Shown here piece by piece: positions 44,548 through 54,211 of a stretch of DNA of 64,000 bases. A program made the position numbers and the translations under genes. Positions within the stretch are counted from its first letter, which is position 1. Each line of letters begins with the position of its first letter. The stretch comes from Candidatus Lumbricidiphila eiseniae. Lineage in GTDB: Bacteria; Actinomycetota; Actinomycetes; Actinomycetales; Microbacteriaceae. The notes under the pieces were generated by a model. The model searched no databases and was not told the origin of the DNA. It saw only the letters and a program-made list of their open reading frames with translations. The stretch spans positions 183,240-247,239 of the forward strand of contig NAEP01000023.1 in the NCBI GenBank assembly GCA_002529645.1. The letters run 5' to 3'.

Positions 44548-46035
44548 ATGACCTTCCTTGACTACGCCGCTGCGCCCGAATCGCGGGCACTCTTGACGCT
44601 TCGCTCCGAGTATGGTCTCTTCATCAACGGAGAATTTGTTGCGGGTGGGGGGGCGCCCTTCGCGACGATATCACCGGCGACCGAAGAGCACCTCACGAGC
44701 ATCGCGACCGCCACCGAGGAGGATATCGCCACCGCTGTTGCAGCCGCGCGTCGCGCCTACGACACCGTTTGGTCTCGGATGCCTGCGCGTGACCGCGGTA
44801 AGTACCTCTATCGGATTGCCCGGCTCGTGCAGGAGCGTTCTCGGGAACTTGCGGTCGCAGAATCCCTCGACAACGGCAAGCCGATCAAAGAATCTCGGGA
44901 TGTCGATATCCCGCTCGTTGCCGCCTGGTTCTTCTCCTACGCTGGTTGGGCTGACAAGCTTGACTACGCCGGTCTCGGTGCGAACCCGCGCTCGCTGGGG
45001 GTTGCGGCGCAGATTATTCCGTGGAATTTCCCGCTGCTCATGCTCGCGTGGAAGATTGCTCCAGCGCTTGCTACGGGCAACACCGTTGTGCTCAAACCCG
45101 CCGAGACGACCTCGCTCACGGCGCTGCTCTTTGCCGAGATACTGCAACAGGCTGAGCTGCCACCCGGTGTCGTGAACATTATTACGGGTGCGGGGGCAAC
45201 GGGGGCGGCGCTTGTTGCGCATGAGGATGTTGACAAGGTTGCGTTCACCGGATCAACCGAGGTGGGGCGGTCAATCGCACGGCAGGTGGCCGGAACATCC
45301 AAGCGGCTGACTCTGGAACTCGGCGGAAAGGCCGCGAACATTGTCTTTGACGACGCGCCCCTTGATGAGGCCATTGAGGGAATCGTGAACGGCATTTTCT
45401 TCAACCAGGGGCAGGTCTGCTGTGCCGGGTCACGGTTGCTTGTGCAGGAGAACATTCATGACGAGGTCATCGAGCGGCTGCAGTCGCGGCTCGCGACACT
45501 GCGACTGGGGGACCCGCTTGACAAGAACACGGACATCGGTGCCCTCAACTCACGTGAACAATTGGAACGGATCACCGAACTTGCGGCGGTCGGTGAAGCG
45601 GAGGGGGCACAGCGGTGGAGTTCTGTCTGCGACATCCCGACCACCGGTTTTTGGTTCGCACCCACGATCTTCACCGGCGTGCACACCTCCAGTCGGATCG
45701 CGCGCGAGGAAATTTTCGGGCCGGTGCTCTCGGTGCTCACCTTCCGTACCACGGCGGAGGCAATCGCAAAGGCGAACAACACACCCTACGGACTCTCGGC
45801 GGGCATTTGGAGCGAAAAGGGAAGTCGGGTGCTTGCCGTTGCTGATGCACTGCGGGCGGGAGTGGTGTGGGCCAATACGTTCAACCGATTCGATCCAACC
45901 AGTCCGTTTGGCGGGTACAAGGAATCGGGATACGGGCGAGAAGGTGGGCGACACGGACTCGCGGCGTACCTCACCGCGAGCGGGGATAACGCGCCCCTAA
46001 GAACCGCCGCAGAAACCCAGGGAGGTGTGCAATGA
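44548..46035 (+). CDS. Aldehyde dehydrogenase family protein (deo operon)
   Basis: NAD(P)-dependent oxidation of an aldehyde, probably that released by DeoC. The 495-residue product has the cofactor-binding PWNFPLLMLAWKIAPALATG, FTGSTEVGRSIARQVAG, the catalytic Glu in LTLELGGKAANIVFDDA and the catalytic Cys in NQGQVCCAGSRLLV. ATG 44548 was chosen since the longer upstream frame overlaps deoC in another frame. It overlaps the next gene by four bases. Confidence 0.94.
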   Translation: MTFLDYAAAPESRALLTLRSEYGLFINGEFVAGGGAPFATISPATEEHLTSIATATEEDIATAVAAARRAYDTVWSRMPARDRGKYLYRIARLVQERSRELAVAESLDNGKPIKESRDVDIPLVAAWFFSYAGWADKLDYAGLGANPRSLGVAAQIIPWNFPLLMLAWKIAPALATGNTVVLKPAETTSLTALLFAEILQQAELPPGVVNIITGAGATGAALVAHEDVDKVAFTGSTEVGRSIARQVAGTSKRLTLELGGKAANIVFDDAPLDEAIEGIVNGIFFNQGQVCCAGSRLLVQENIHDEVIERLQSRLATLRLGDPLDKNTDIGALNSREQLERITELAAVGEAEGAQRWSSVCDIPTTGFWFAPTIFTGVHTSSRIAREEIFGPVLSVLTFRTTAEAIAKANNTPYGLSAGIWSEKGSRVLAVADALRAGVVWANTFNRFDPTSPFGGYKESGYGREGGRHGLAAYLTASGDNAPLRTAAETQGGVQ

Positions 46036-46892
46036 ACCATCTATCGGTTCCGAAAACGTACAAACTGTTTATCGGTGGGGCTTTTCCGCGCAGCGAGTCG
46101 GGCCGTGTCTATCGGGTACACAGTGCTCGGGGCATTTTTTTGGCCAATGCGGCCCTCGCATCACGCAAGGATGCTCGGGATGCCGTTGTGTCCGCGCGAG
46201 CGGCGTTCGCCGGTTGGGCGGGAGCAACCGGGTACAACCGGGGGCAGATTCTTTATCGAATTGCCGAGTTGCTCGAAGGGCGTCGGGCCCAGTTCGTGGC
46301 GGAGATTCAGGATGCGACGGGGGTAACGACGGTTGAGGCATCCGCCGAAGTTGACGAGGCCATTAACCGCTGGATTTGGTACGCGGGATGGACCGATAAA
46401 TATGCTCAGGTGGCCGGTAACGCCAACCCTGTTGCGGGGCCGTACTTTAATATTTCGGTGCCGGAACCGATGGGAGTTGTTGCCATCGCTGCGCCGCAGC
46501 GTTCCGCGTTACTCGGTCTCGTATCGGTCATTGCCCCGGCGCTTGTCTCCGGTAATACCGTCGTCGTCGTGGCGAGTGAGATGCATCCGCTGTCGGCCAT
46601 CAGTTTTGCTGAAATTTTAGCAACCAGCGATGTCCCGAAGGGCGTCGTGAATATCTTGACCGGATCACTGTCCGAGATTGCACCGTGGCTGGCCGGTCAT
46701 GCTGATGTGAACGCGCTGGATCTCACCGGAGCGGGCGTGATCGACTGGGTTGATCTGGAGATAACCGCGGCACAAACCCTGAAGCGGGTATTGCGTCCGG
46801 ACAGCGGCACCGGTAGCGCGGTGCCGGCGCTCGGGCGCATCACCGCGCTCACCGAGACGAAAACCGTGTGGCACTCGAAGAGCCTGTCGTAG
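46032..46892 (+). CDS. Short aldehyde dehydrogenase-like protein lacking the catalytic Cys
   Basis: A 286-residue relative of aldehyde dehydrogenases that covers the N-terminal cofactor domain (YKLFIGGAFPRSESGRVYRV; ISVPEPMGVVAIAAPQRSALL) and then jumps to a short tail. The catalytic Cys and the Glu region are absent. Companion genes of this length are common next to the full aldehyde dehydrogenase in actinobacterial deoC operons, so it is probably natural, perhaps a structural partner, and not a truncation. The last three codons and stop lie in a repeat unit that recurs 61 bp downstream. Confidence 0.8.
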   Translation: MNHLSVPKTYKLFIGGAFPRSESGRVYRVHSARGIFLANAALASRKDARDAVVSARAAFAGWAGATGYNRGQILYRIAELLEGRRAQFVAEIQDATGVTTVEASAEVDEAINRWIWYAGWTDKYAQVAGNANPVAGPYFNISVPEPMGVVAIAAPQRSALLGLVSVIAPALVSGNTVVVVASEMHPLSAISFAEILATSDVPKGVVNILTGSLSEIAPWLAGHADVNALDLTGAGVIDWVDLEITAAQTLKRVLRPDSGTGSAVPALGRITALTETKTVWHSKSLS

Positions 46893-46968
46893 CGTGTGGG
46901 GAGCCAGCGTTGTCCTGGCCCTCATCAGCGCCAGCGCTGTCAGCCTGTCGTAGCGGGTGGGAACTCAG
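46881..46968. repeat. Two-copy repeat-spacer unit covering the stop codon of the short dehydrogenase gene
   Basis: AGCCTGTCGTAGCG followed by a GTGGG(G/A)A-like part is found at 46881-46907 and 46942-46968 (23 of 27 matches), with 34 unrelated bases between; period 61. The TAG in copy one is the stop codon. The 250 bp from here to the helicase gene contain no further recognisable feature. Confidence 0.75.
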
Positions 46969-47218
46969 TTCACCGCCTTAATTCGACTCGTGGAGCATCG
47001 GCGGGGGTAGCTGACCGTGTTCAAGAATTTCTGAGCTAGAATATACCCGCACTACCAGGTTCCGCCGTTGACCGTCCATGTGAGTTTCGCTCGTGTGATG
47101 CCGGCTCGGGGGCCAGCCGCTTCGCAGTCGTTGCGGTTACTCGCGTGTTTTGCGAGCAGGGGGATGGTTGGTGCGGTCGGTGCCGCTGAGCTCCGGCCTC
47201 GACGAATACTGGAGGGCA

Positions 47219-49324
47219 ATGGTCCAAACACAGCAGCGGCTGCGCCCGCGCGCCCGCGACAATGACGCACCGATCATTCCGATCCTCGCCCGTAAGGTGC
47301 GGGAGGTGGAACAGAAGTCGCAGAAGGGCAAGCTTGGTCCCACCAATCGAACCAAGTTTCAGGTTATTGCCCTGCTCATGCGCGAGGAGCGCGCGCGGGT
47401 AAAAAACTGTGGAACGCTGGATGGTTCGCGCGCTGAACTTTTGAAACGTCTCGACGGGATCGCGCAGATTCTCGCCAAGACCGCCGCACGCGATACGAGC
47501 CTCATTGTTTTGCTGGAACCGGATGCCTCGATCTCGACGGTCGCGCAGCGTTTCCGCCGCGACTGGCTGTTGGAGTCTGGCGCTGCGCTTTCGCCCGATG
47601 AGCTTATTATTACGAAGGAACCCGAACCGCAGCCGGCACTCGCGCACAATCAGGTAATCCCGCCGTCTGTGAGATCGCGGCAGCTGGCCAACCCCTTCCT
47701 CCCGCCGAGCTTTGGGGCGCAGCCGACGGTTGTACCCGCGCGACGACTTGCCAATTGGGAATTGCTCGGGCCGTTGTTCAAATCATTTGAGACAGGTTCC
47801 GGTGGGCAGGCCGCGTCCATGGAGCTACCACCCGCGCCCGCGATTGACCGGTTATCACCGCGTGGAACCGAGCTCATGAAGCACCAGATCCGATTTATTG
47901 AGGCTGCCCGCGAGGGTCATCGCACGTTTTTGCTCGCCGATGAGCCGGGCCTGGGCAAGACCGCGCAGTCGGTGCTCGCGGCATCCGTTGCCGATGCCTA
48001 CCCGCTGCTTGCAATTGTGCCCAACGTTGTGAAGATGAACTGGGCTCGCGAGGTCGAACGATGGACACCGCACCGGCGAGCAACCGTCATTCACGGTGAC
48101 GGTGACACACTCGACGCTTTTGCCGATGTTGTCATTGTCAACTATGACGTGCTGGATCGGCACATGGTGTGGCTGTCCACGCTGGGGTTCAGAGGGATGG
48201 TCGTTGACGAAGCACACTTCATCAAAAACCTGCAGTCACTGCGCTCGCGCAATGTGCTCACGCTCGCGGAGCGCATCCGCACCTCGGCTCCGGGGGGTAA
48301 CCCGCTGCTGCTCGCACTGACGGGAACGCCGCTCATTAACGATGTCGACGACTTCCGTGCGATCTGGCAGTTTCTTGGTTGGATTGACGGTGCTCGCCCG
48401 GCTCCGCGGTTGCTCGCAAAGCTCGAGGAGGAGGGGCTGACCCCGGCTGACCCCGGCTTCTATCCGGCTGCGCGCCGAAGTGTCATTGACCTCGGCATCG
48501 TGCGTCGCCGAAAGGTGGATGTCGCGACCGATCTGCCCGCGAAGCGGATTGCTGATCTTCCCGTTGAACTGGACGATGAGCTTGGCCGTTCCATTCGGGA
48601 GGCCGAGCGTGAACTCGGAAAGCGGCTCGCGACCCGGTTCCGAGCCCTCGTTGAGGCTCGCAAACTGCGGGTTGGTGACCTGGACGATGACCAGCGGGAG
48701 CAGTACATCCGTGCGGTCGCGCTGAGCGAGCTGGAGGAGTCGAAGTCGGCGCACTCCGGTGAGAATGTCTTCACGATGGTGCGTCGGATCGGTCAGGCGA
48801 AGGCCGGGCTGGCCGCTGACTACGCTGCGCAACTGGCGCGTTCGGTCGGCAAGGTTGTGTTCTTTGCGAAGCACATTGATGTCATGGATCAGGTCGAGGC
48901 CGCGTTGAGGGCGCGGGAATTGGTCACCGTTTCCCTGCGCGGCGACCAGACTGCAGCGCAGCGTCAGGCGGCGGTGGACGCCTTCAACAGCGATCCGGAT
49001 GTTTCGGTCGCGGTCTGTTCCCTGTTGACAGCCGGTGTCGGTGTCAACCTGCAGGCCGCATCCAATGTGGTGCTCGCGGAGCTGAGCTGGACCAGTGCCG
49101 AACAGACGCAGGCGATCGACCGGGTACACCGCATTGGTCAGGAAGAACCGGTCACGGCGTGGCGGATTATTGCCGCGCACACCGTTGATGCTCGCATCGC
49201 GGAACTCATTGACCAGAAGCAGGGGTTGGCGGCGCGTGCCCTCGACGGTGTGGATGTGGAACCTGGGTCGGCTGACTCTGTGCAACTCGGTGCACTCATG
49301 CATGTGCTGCGGGAGTCGCTGTAG
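47219..49324 (+). CDS. SNF2-family DNA/RNA helicase (SMARCAL1-like)
   Basis: An ATP-driven DNA translocase of 701 residues. A helical N-terminal part (about 1-220) is followed by the SNF2 core: Walker A LADEPGLGKTAQSVL (about 245), DEAH box GMVVDEAHFIKN, LALTGTPLINDVDDF, then helicase C with VVFFAKHIDVMDQVEAAL, VSVAVCSLLTAGVGVNLQAA and the arginine-finger motif AIDRVHRIGQEEPV. ATG 47219 has GGAGGG upstream and matches the usual N-terminus; a longer frame from 47150 exists. Role probably in DNA repair or remodelling; genomic context gives no hint. Confidence 0.9.
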   Translation: MVQTQQRLRPRARDNDAPIIPILARKVREVEQKSQKGKLGPTNRTKFQVIALLMREERARVKNCGTLDGSRAELLKRLDGIAQILAKTAARDTSLIVLLEPDASISTVAQRFRRDWLLESGAALSPDELIITKEPEPQPALAHNQVIPPSVRSRQLANPFLPPSFGAQPTVVPARRLANWELLGPLFKSFETGSGGQAASMELPPAPAIDRLSPRGTELMKHQIRFIEAAREGHRTFLLADEPGLGKTAQSVLAASVADAYPLLAIVPNVVKMNWAREVERWTPHRRATVIHGDGDTLDAFADVVIVNYDVLDRHMVWLSTLGFRGMVVDEAHFIKNLQSLRSRNVLTLAERIRTSAPGGNPLLLALTGTPLINDVDDFRAIWQFLGWIDGARPAPRLLAKLEEEGLTPADPGFYPAARRSVIDLGIVRRRKVDVATDLPAKRIADLPVELDDELGRSIREAERELGKRLATRFRALVEARKLRVGDLDDDQREQYIRAVALSELEESKSAHSGENVFTMVRRIGQAKAGLAADYAAQLARSVGKVVFFAKHIDVMDQVEAALRARELVTVSLRGDQTAAQRQAAVDAFNSDPDVSVAVCSLLTAGVGVNLQAASNVVLAELSWTSAEQTQAIDRVHRIGQEEPVTAWRIIAAHTVDARIAELIDQKQGLAARALDGVDVEPGSADSVQLGALMHVLRESL

Positions 49325-49339
49325 CGCTGGCCGGGGACG

Positions 49340-49428
49340 GGTCATCCCGTTGTCTGAGTGCTTCGTGTTTATCCATTCCGATGATCACAAGTCTCGTCTG
49401 AATCATTCAGTTGTCTGGGTGCTTCCTG
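49340..49428. repeat. Two-copy degraded repeat-spacer unit after the helicase gene, period 61
   Basis: TCATCCCGTTGTCTGAGTGC at 49341 matches TCATTCAGTTGTCTGGGTGC at 49402, the similarity running about 26 bp with four to five differences. About 33 unrelated bases separate them. It is one of the weaker members of the family. The rest of the gap to 49575 shows nothing. Confidence 0.6.
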
Positions 49429-49574
49429 ATGGGACAGCGACAGGATGGGCTCCACCGTTACCAGCTCAGACGGTCACCGCGGTCAACGGAAAACAAAGCT
49501 ATTGATCTTCTGTTGTGGCTGCTGCCGTCCTAAACCGTACACCCTCGTCTGTCCGGTCGTTATCTGACTGAGTT

Positions 49575-50441
49575 CTACGTGGTGCCAGCGCCCTGCATTG
49601 TGACTGCACTCTGTGTGATGGCAGTGCTTAGCGCTGTGAGGGGTTCGCGGGCACTTGCCTGATTCTCTAACAGGACGAAGTCGACGTTGCCCAACTCGGG
49701 AAGAGCGGCCGCCTCGCCGACGACGACAAGATCTGGCGGCATCATCGATAGCGGAAAAACGCTGGCTCCGAGCCCGGCGCGAACACCCGCCAGGATTCCC
49801 GTGATGTCTCTGGCCGTGCACGTGATAGTCCATCTGCGGTGTGCTGCTTCGAGCGCTCGCAGAGCGACACCGCGGGAGTGACTTGATGGTTGATAGGTGA
49901 CCAGGGGGAGTGGTTCTGTTGCCTTAATGTGCAGCGTTCTGTGAGCTCCCCACACGAACTGTTCTCGTCGAACAACCTTCCCCTGTGAGACGTCGGGATC
50001 CTGTCGCACATAGATGAGATCCAGTCGTCCAGTGTTGAGTTGACGCAGGAGTGCACCGCTTTGACCAATCGTCACTTCGAGGTTCACGCTCGGGTAGTTG
50101 CGGCGGAATTCTCGCAGGATGCCCGGAAGATGCGTGAGGGCAAGGTCGTCAGCCGACCCAAACCTGATTCGCCCACGCACGTGTGGCTCTGCAAAGTATG
50201 CATGGGCCTCATCAATGGCGGAGAGTATTCGTCTTGCGTAGCTCAGCATAGCCTCGCCGCTTTCTGTGAGCGTAACACCGTGGGTGTCTCGGTCGAGAAG
50301 CTGTCGTCCGGTTTGCTTCTCGAGCCGTCGAATGCGCTGACTGATGGTCGGTTGGCTCACGCCGAGCTGACGTCCTGCGGAGGAAAAGCTCAGTGCCTCG
50401 GCGACGAATACGTAGCTTCGGAGCAGTTCAGGTTCTAGCAT
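49575..50441 (-). CDS. LysR-family transcriptional regulator
   Basis: A 288-residue regulator: N-terminal winged helix-turn-helix (LRSYVFVAEALSFSSAGRQL then GVSQPTISQRIRRLEKQ) and effector domain from about residue 90 (GRIRFGSADDLALTHLPGIL). It diverges from the MFS gene and a clear palindrome lies in the shared promoter region, so it most likely controls the uronate-type gene set to the right. Confidence 0.93.
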   Translation of the reverse strand: MLEPELLRSYVFVAEALSFSSAGRQLGVSQPTISQRIRRLEKQTGRQLLDRDTHGVTLTESGEAMLSYARRILSAIDEAHAYFAEPHVRGRIRFGSADDLALTHLPGILREFRRNYPSVNLEVTIGQSGALLRQLNTGRLDLIYVRQDPDVSQGKVVRREQFVWGAHRTLHIKATEPLPLVTYQPSSHSRGVALRALEAAHRRWTITCTARDITGILAGVRAGLGASVFPLSMMPPDLVVVGEAAALPELGNVDFVLLENQASAREPLTALSTAITQSAVTMQGAGTT

Positions 50442-50464
50442 GCCCGCTTCCTTATTGGTATTTC

Positions 50465-50482
50465 AAATGACCGATATCATTT
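50465..50482. promoter_or_regulatory. LysR-type operator palindrome AAATGA-N6-TCATTT
   Basis: Perfect 6-6-6 inverted repeat, 24-41 bp upstream of the LysR start and 45-62 bp before the MFS start. It holds the T-N11-A feature expected of LysR binding sites. Because no gene start is needed inside it, it supports the later GTG (50527) as start of the MFS gene. Confidence 0.65.
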
Positions 50483-50526
50483 ACAGAGGCTATCCTAATG
50501 ACAGAAGAGCGTCTAGATTCGCAGCC

Positions 50527-51828
50527 GTGACTACCAATCTTGGGGAGGTGTTCCTACCCGAAACCGCACCGTTCCCGGTTGTCAGCTCGCGCATCCGTTG
50601 GAGGGACACACTGCTGTCGCTCCGGTCCAGGGAGTACCAATGGTACGCCGCCGGTCTGGTGTTTGCCAGCATAGGGGGATGGTTTGCCAGGATAGCTACT
50701 GATTGGTTGGTGCTTGAACTCACCCACGACGTTGCCATGGTGGGCCTGGTGATCGCGGTACAACTGTTACCTCCGACAGTGTTTGGCGCCTGGGGTGGGG
50801 TCATTAGCGACTGGATTGCACCCAAGACGATGCTGGTCTTGACCCAGCTGGCGTTTGCGGTGCTGTATGTCTGGTTGGGGTTGCTCGTGGGCACGGGCAG
50901 TGCCGAGAAATTTTGGATTCTCGTCATATCCGTGCTTATCGGTTTCGTGAGCTGCATCGAAGGTCCGAGCCGGGCAGTACTCACGTATCAGGCAGTGGGG
51001 GTGAGGATGCTTCCTAACGCAATCAGTCTCAACGCCGTGCTGCCCCAACTGGGCGGTATTTTGGGGACGGTCTTCGTGGGGGTTGTCATGTCAGTGTTTG
51101 GTATCAAAGCAGCTGTGTTCGTCGCCGCCCTGTGTCTGTTGGTCAGTGCTGTGTCGGTTGCTCGCATCCACACGGCGCGGTTGGAGGTTAGGCCCAATAC
51201 CAAACCGGGGATGGGCCACATCCGTGACGCTCTTCGCTACGTCATCCGAAAGCCGAGCATCGTGCTGTCGCTGCTCATGATAAGCGTTCTCTCGGTTTCC
51301 GGCCTTCAGGCCTCCGTTCTGAATGCGTGGATGGCTGACTCCAAGTTTCACACGGGGGCAGCCGGTTACAGTCTGTTCGCTACTCTCGGAACCATCGGCG
51401 CGTTGATTGGCGGAGTCCTTTCCGCTAGGCGCAGGCGCATCAGCGTGTTTGACAATGCCGTCATGCTCGGAGTGTCGGGACTCATCTGGTTATCGTGTGG
51501 TCTGACTCCCTGGCTAGCACCATTTTTAGGAGGCCTTCTCATTTCGGGCGTACTGAGAATGCTCTTCCTCGTGGGCAACGATACGCTCACTCAGCTTTCG
51601 TCCAACGCAGCGATTCGTGGCCGCATTGTCGCTCTTTACCTGACGGTGGTAACCGGTGGTCAGGTACTTGGGTCGGTGCTTATGGGATGGATGGTGTCAG
51701 AGTTGGGGGCGGATGTCACGTTCGTTATCACCGGGGTGGTGCCGCTGGTGGTCGCGGTTGCTATCTGTCTCTTCCTGTGGAATAGATCGCGACGCCTGGG
51801 TCGAGAGTCAATGCACCTGCTCGAGTAG
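50527..51828 (+). CDS. MFS transporter of the uronate-type cluster
   Basis: A membrane protein of 433 residues with about twelve helices. It has RSREYQWYAAGLVFASIGGW at the first helix and GWMVSELGADVTFVITGVVP near the last, as in MFS_3-type exporters/importers. GTG 50527 was chosen; an ATG at 50467 would lie inside the operator. Being first in the rightward gene set next to a sugar-acid dehydratase, it may carry a sugar acid, but MFS_3 proteins are often drug exporters, so the substrate is open. Confidence 0.85.
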   Translation: MTTNLGEVFLPETAPFPVVSSRIRWRDTLLSLRSREYQWYAAGLVFASIGGWFARIATDWLVLELTHDVAMVGLVIAVQLLPPTVFGAWGGVISDWIAPKTMLVLTQLAFAVLYVWLGLLVGTGSAEKFWILVISVLIGFVSCIEGPSRAVLTYQAVGVRMLPNAISLNAVLPQLGGILGTVFVGVVMSVFGIKAAVFVAALCLLVSAVSVARIHTARLEVRPNTKPGMGHIRDALRYVIRKPSIVLSLLMISVLSVSGLQASVLNAWMADSKFHTGAAGYSLFATLGTIGALIGGVLSARRRRISVFDNAVMLGVSGLIWLSCGLTPWLAPFLGGLLISGVLRMLFLVGNDTLTQLSSNAAIRGRIVALYLTVVTGGQVLGSVLMGWMVSELGADVTFVITGVVPLVVAVAICLFLWNRSRRLGRESMHLLE

Positions 51829-51934
51829 CGCACAACCTCTGATGATCAGGGGTGGACATCGTTGTCTAACCCGGGTCATCGAGCCGCCTGTTATCAGTAT
51901 CCGTCGAGTAACTCACGTGTGTAAGGGGTCAACA

Positions 51935-53215
51935 GTGAAACAAGAAGTCAAAGTACCGAAAGCGTCTGCTCCGTGGGCAGCGGGTGCATCGTCGCCGCGG
52001 GTGACGAAGGTCAGTACGTTTCTGACCGCCCCTGTGGGCATCCCCCTGGTCGTTGTGAAAATAGAGACATCCGAGGCGGGCTTGATTGGATGGGGGTGTG
52101 CGAGTGATCCGCAGCGACCGCTGGCCATTCGCACCGTCATTGACACATATCTCGGACCTCTTCTCATTGGTCGCCCATCCGGTGATATTGATGATTTCCA
52201 CCACTTGGCGTCATTGAGTCCCTACTGGCGCGGCGGGGCAATTGAGAACAATGCGCTCGCGGGCATTGATGTGGCGCTGTGGGACATTAAGGGCAAGGCG
52301 GCGGCAATGCCGGTGCATCAGCTTCTCGGGGGACAGGTTCGAACGTACGTTCCGGTGTACGGACACGCCGGTGGACGTGATCATGCCGAGCTTATCGATG
52401 CAGTGCACCGCTACAAAGACAGGGGATACGAGTACATTCGCTGTCAGATCGAGGTTTCCGGTGCGGATACCTACGGTGTCAGTGGCAGTAGCGACGATAA
52501 ACTCCTGGCTCAGAAGCAGGCCCGTGCTATCCCCTGGACACCGCGCCCTTATCCAGCTGCGGTTGTGCAGATGTTCGCGGCGGTGCGCGAAGCAATCGGG
52601 TTCGATATTGAAATTCTGCACGATGTCCACGAGCGACTTGATGCGGTATCAGCGGTTCGGTTATCTCGCGAGTTGGATGAGTTTCGGCTGTTTTTTCTCG
52701 AGGATGCACTGGCTCCCGAAGACTCCGAGTGGTATCACCACATGCGCCAACACTCGACGACACCACAGGCGGTTGGTGAGGTTTATTCGGGCGCCCGAGA
52801 ATTTCTACCACTGATCTCGGCTCGACTTATCGACTTCGCCAGGATTCGCATGTGTTCCATCGGCGGGCTTACTCCAACGGTCAAGCTTGCGCACCTGTGC
52901 GAGGCGTTTGGAGTTCGGCTGGCTATCCATGGTCCTGGGGATGTCTCGCCCATCGGTCACGCCGCTGGCATTCATGTTGATGCCTCCTCGCGAGCGTTTG
53001 GGATTCAGGAGTCGGTTGAGTTTCCGGAGGTCATGTGTGAGGTCTTTCCTGGCGCGCCGTTGGTGATGAATGGGCGTCACCTGGTCAGCCAGGCTCCTGG
53101 GCTGGGTGTGGAATATGATGAGCGTGCCGGTGCGCGATACACCCACCCAAGCCCCCTCACATTTGACTCCTGGGCGCTTTTACGCCGGGAGGATGGCTCG
53201 GTCGCCAGACCGTAG
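51935..53215 (+). CDS. ManD/RspA-type enolase-superfamily sugar-acid dehydratase
   Basis: Removes water from an aldonic acid such as D-mannonate or D-gluconate. The 426-residue product follows the ManD pattern: GGAIENNALAGIDVALWDIK, PVYGHAGGRD, acidic metal ligands in EILHDVHERLDA, FFLEDALAPED and AVGEVYSGAREF, then HGPGDVSPIGHAAGIHVD and the C-terminal PGLGVEYDERAGARY. GTG start with AAGGGG six bases upstream; the longer frame upstream overlaps the MFS gene and is not real. Whether activity is high (mannonate) or low (RspA-like) cannot be read from sequence. Confidence 0.88.
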   Translation: MKQEVKVPKASAPWAAGASSPRVTKVSTFLTAPVGIPLVVVKIETSEAGLIGWGCASDPQRPLAIRTVIDTYLGPLLIGRPSGDIDDFHHLASLSPYWRGGAIENNALAGIDVALWDIKGKAAAMPVHQLLGGQVRTYVPVYGHAGGRDHAELIDAVHRYKDRGYEYIRCQIEVSGADTYGVSGSSDDKLLAQKQARAIPWTPRPYPAAVVQMFAAVREAIGFDIEILHDVHERLDAVSAVRLSRELDEFRLFFLEDALAPEDSEWYHHMRQHSTTPQAVGEVYSGAREFLPLISARLIDFARIRMCSIGGLTPTVKLAHLCEAFGVRLAIHGPGDVSPIGHAAGIHVDASSRAFGIQESVEFPEVMCEVFPGAPLVMNGRHLVSQAPGLGVEYDERAGARYTHPSPLTFDSWALLRREDGSVARP

Positions 53216-53228
53216 GGAAGGTTGTGTC

Positions 53229-54113
53229 GTGAGAGTTGTGATGACAGGAGCTCGTGGCCTCATTGGCAGTTGGGCTGCAGATGAACTCGTGCGGGCGGGG
53301 CATGAGGTTGTGTCGGTTATCCGTGAGAAGAGTGAGGTTGCGGAGGGGCTGCTTCTTGCGCAAGAGGAGGTCATCGCCGATGCCGGTGACCCGCGAGTGC
53401 TCAAACGCGTGTGTGATGGTGCGGACGGACTCGTTCATCTGGCAGCAATTCCATCACCGGTTGGGTCCACAGCACGGGAACTGATCGAAGCAAATACGGT
53501 CACGACCGTAAACGTCTTGGAGGCGGCGGGAGAGGGTGGCATCACCGCTGCGGTTATTGCCTCTAGCGCCTCTGTGTTGGGCATGGCGTGGTGTAAAGAT
53601 CTGATGGCTCCGTGCTATCTCCCGGTTGATGAACACCATCCGTTGCGACCAACGGAGGGGTATGCACTGAGCAAAGAAGCAGATGAGGCGGCTGCTCGCA
53701 TGGCATCGCGGCGGTGGGGAATGTCGATCTTTGCTCTCCGCTTTCCGTTTACACACACGCGTGATGTTCTCCTTGCCCGAGCGACTGATCCCAGCGCAGA
53801 GCAGGAATTTTCGCTCGCCAGGGAACTCTGGGGCTATCTGGATGTCCGCGACGCCGCACAGGCTATTCGTCTCTGCCTCGACGTGGCCAGCGATGAAAGC
53901 ACGAGGGAATGCACAGTGCTGAACATTATGGCCGATGACGTGCTTATCAATGAGGAACTGGCCGTGCTCATGAAGCAATGGCACCCCAGTGTGGGAGATA
54001 TCCCTGGAACAATTCGGGGTGCCTACGATGTCTCGCGTGCCGCCGCCAGGATTGGTTTTCGTGCCGAGCATCTGCTGCGCGGGGAACCTGGAAGAGCCTC
54101 CCGCGAGAGATGA
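53229..54113 (+). CDS. NAD-dependent epimerase/dehydratase family protein
   Basis: Extended short-chain dehydrogenase of 294 residues. Rossmann motif VMTGARGLIGSWAADEL at the start, LVHLAAIPSPVG, and the catalytic YALSK in PTEGYALSKEADEAAA. The fold and context suggest a uronate/aldose dehydrogenase feeding the sugar-acid pathway. The last codons (FRAEHLLRGEPG) are the first copy of a repeat that recurs twice downstream, so the C-terminal ten residues may derive from rearranged DNA. Starts 13 bp after the dehydratase gene. Confidence 0.87.
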   Translation: MRVVMTGARGLIGSWAADELVRAGHEVVSVIREKSEVAEGLLLAQEEVIADAGDPRVLKRVCDGADGLVHLAAIPSPVGSTARELIEANTVTTVNVLEAAGEGGITAAVIASSASVLGMAWCKDLMAPCYLPVDEHHPLRPTEGYALSKEADEAAARMASRRWGMSIFALRFPFTHTRDVLLARATDPSAEQEFSLARELWGYLDVRDAAQAIRLCLDVASDESTRECTVLNIMADDVLINEELAVLMKQWHPSVGDIPGTIRGAYDVSRAAARIGFRAEHLLRGEPGRASRER

Positions 54114-54211
54114 CCTGCCGCCCCCGAGCATTTGCTGCGCGGGGAACCTGGTCTGAACGAGGCATCCCGTAAACACCGGAGTTGCGAGCATCTGCTGCGC
54201 GGGAAACCTGG
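54065..54211. CRISPR. Three-copy CRISPR-like array at the epimerase gene end: 27-bp repeats, 33-bp spacers
   Basis: The repeat starts CGAGCATCTGCTGCGCGGGG and ends AACCTGG; copies at 54065-54091, 54125-54151 and 54185-54211 differ by one base each. Spacers 54092-54124 and 54152-54184 are both 33 bp and unrelated. Copy one encodes the epimerase C-terminus. The core CTGCGCGGGGAAC is close to that of type I-E repeats. No cas genes adjacent. Confidence 0.75.

Noticed and set aside
46032..46892. Short aldehyde dehydrogenase considered as a truncation caused by the repeat at its stop codon
   Set aside because: Actinobacterial deoC operons commonly carry a short companion of this size, and the protein has a coherent tail, so natural shortness is more likely.
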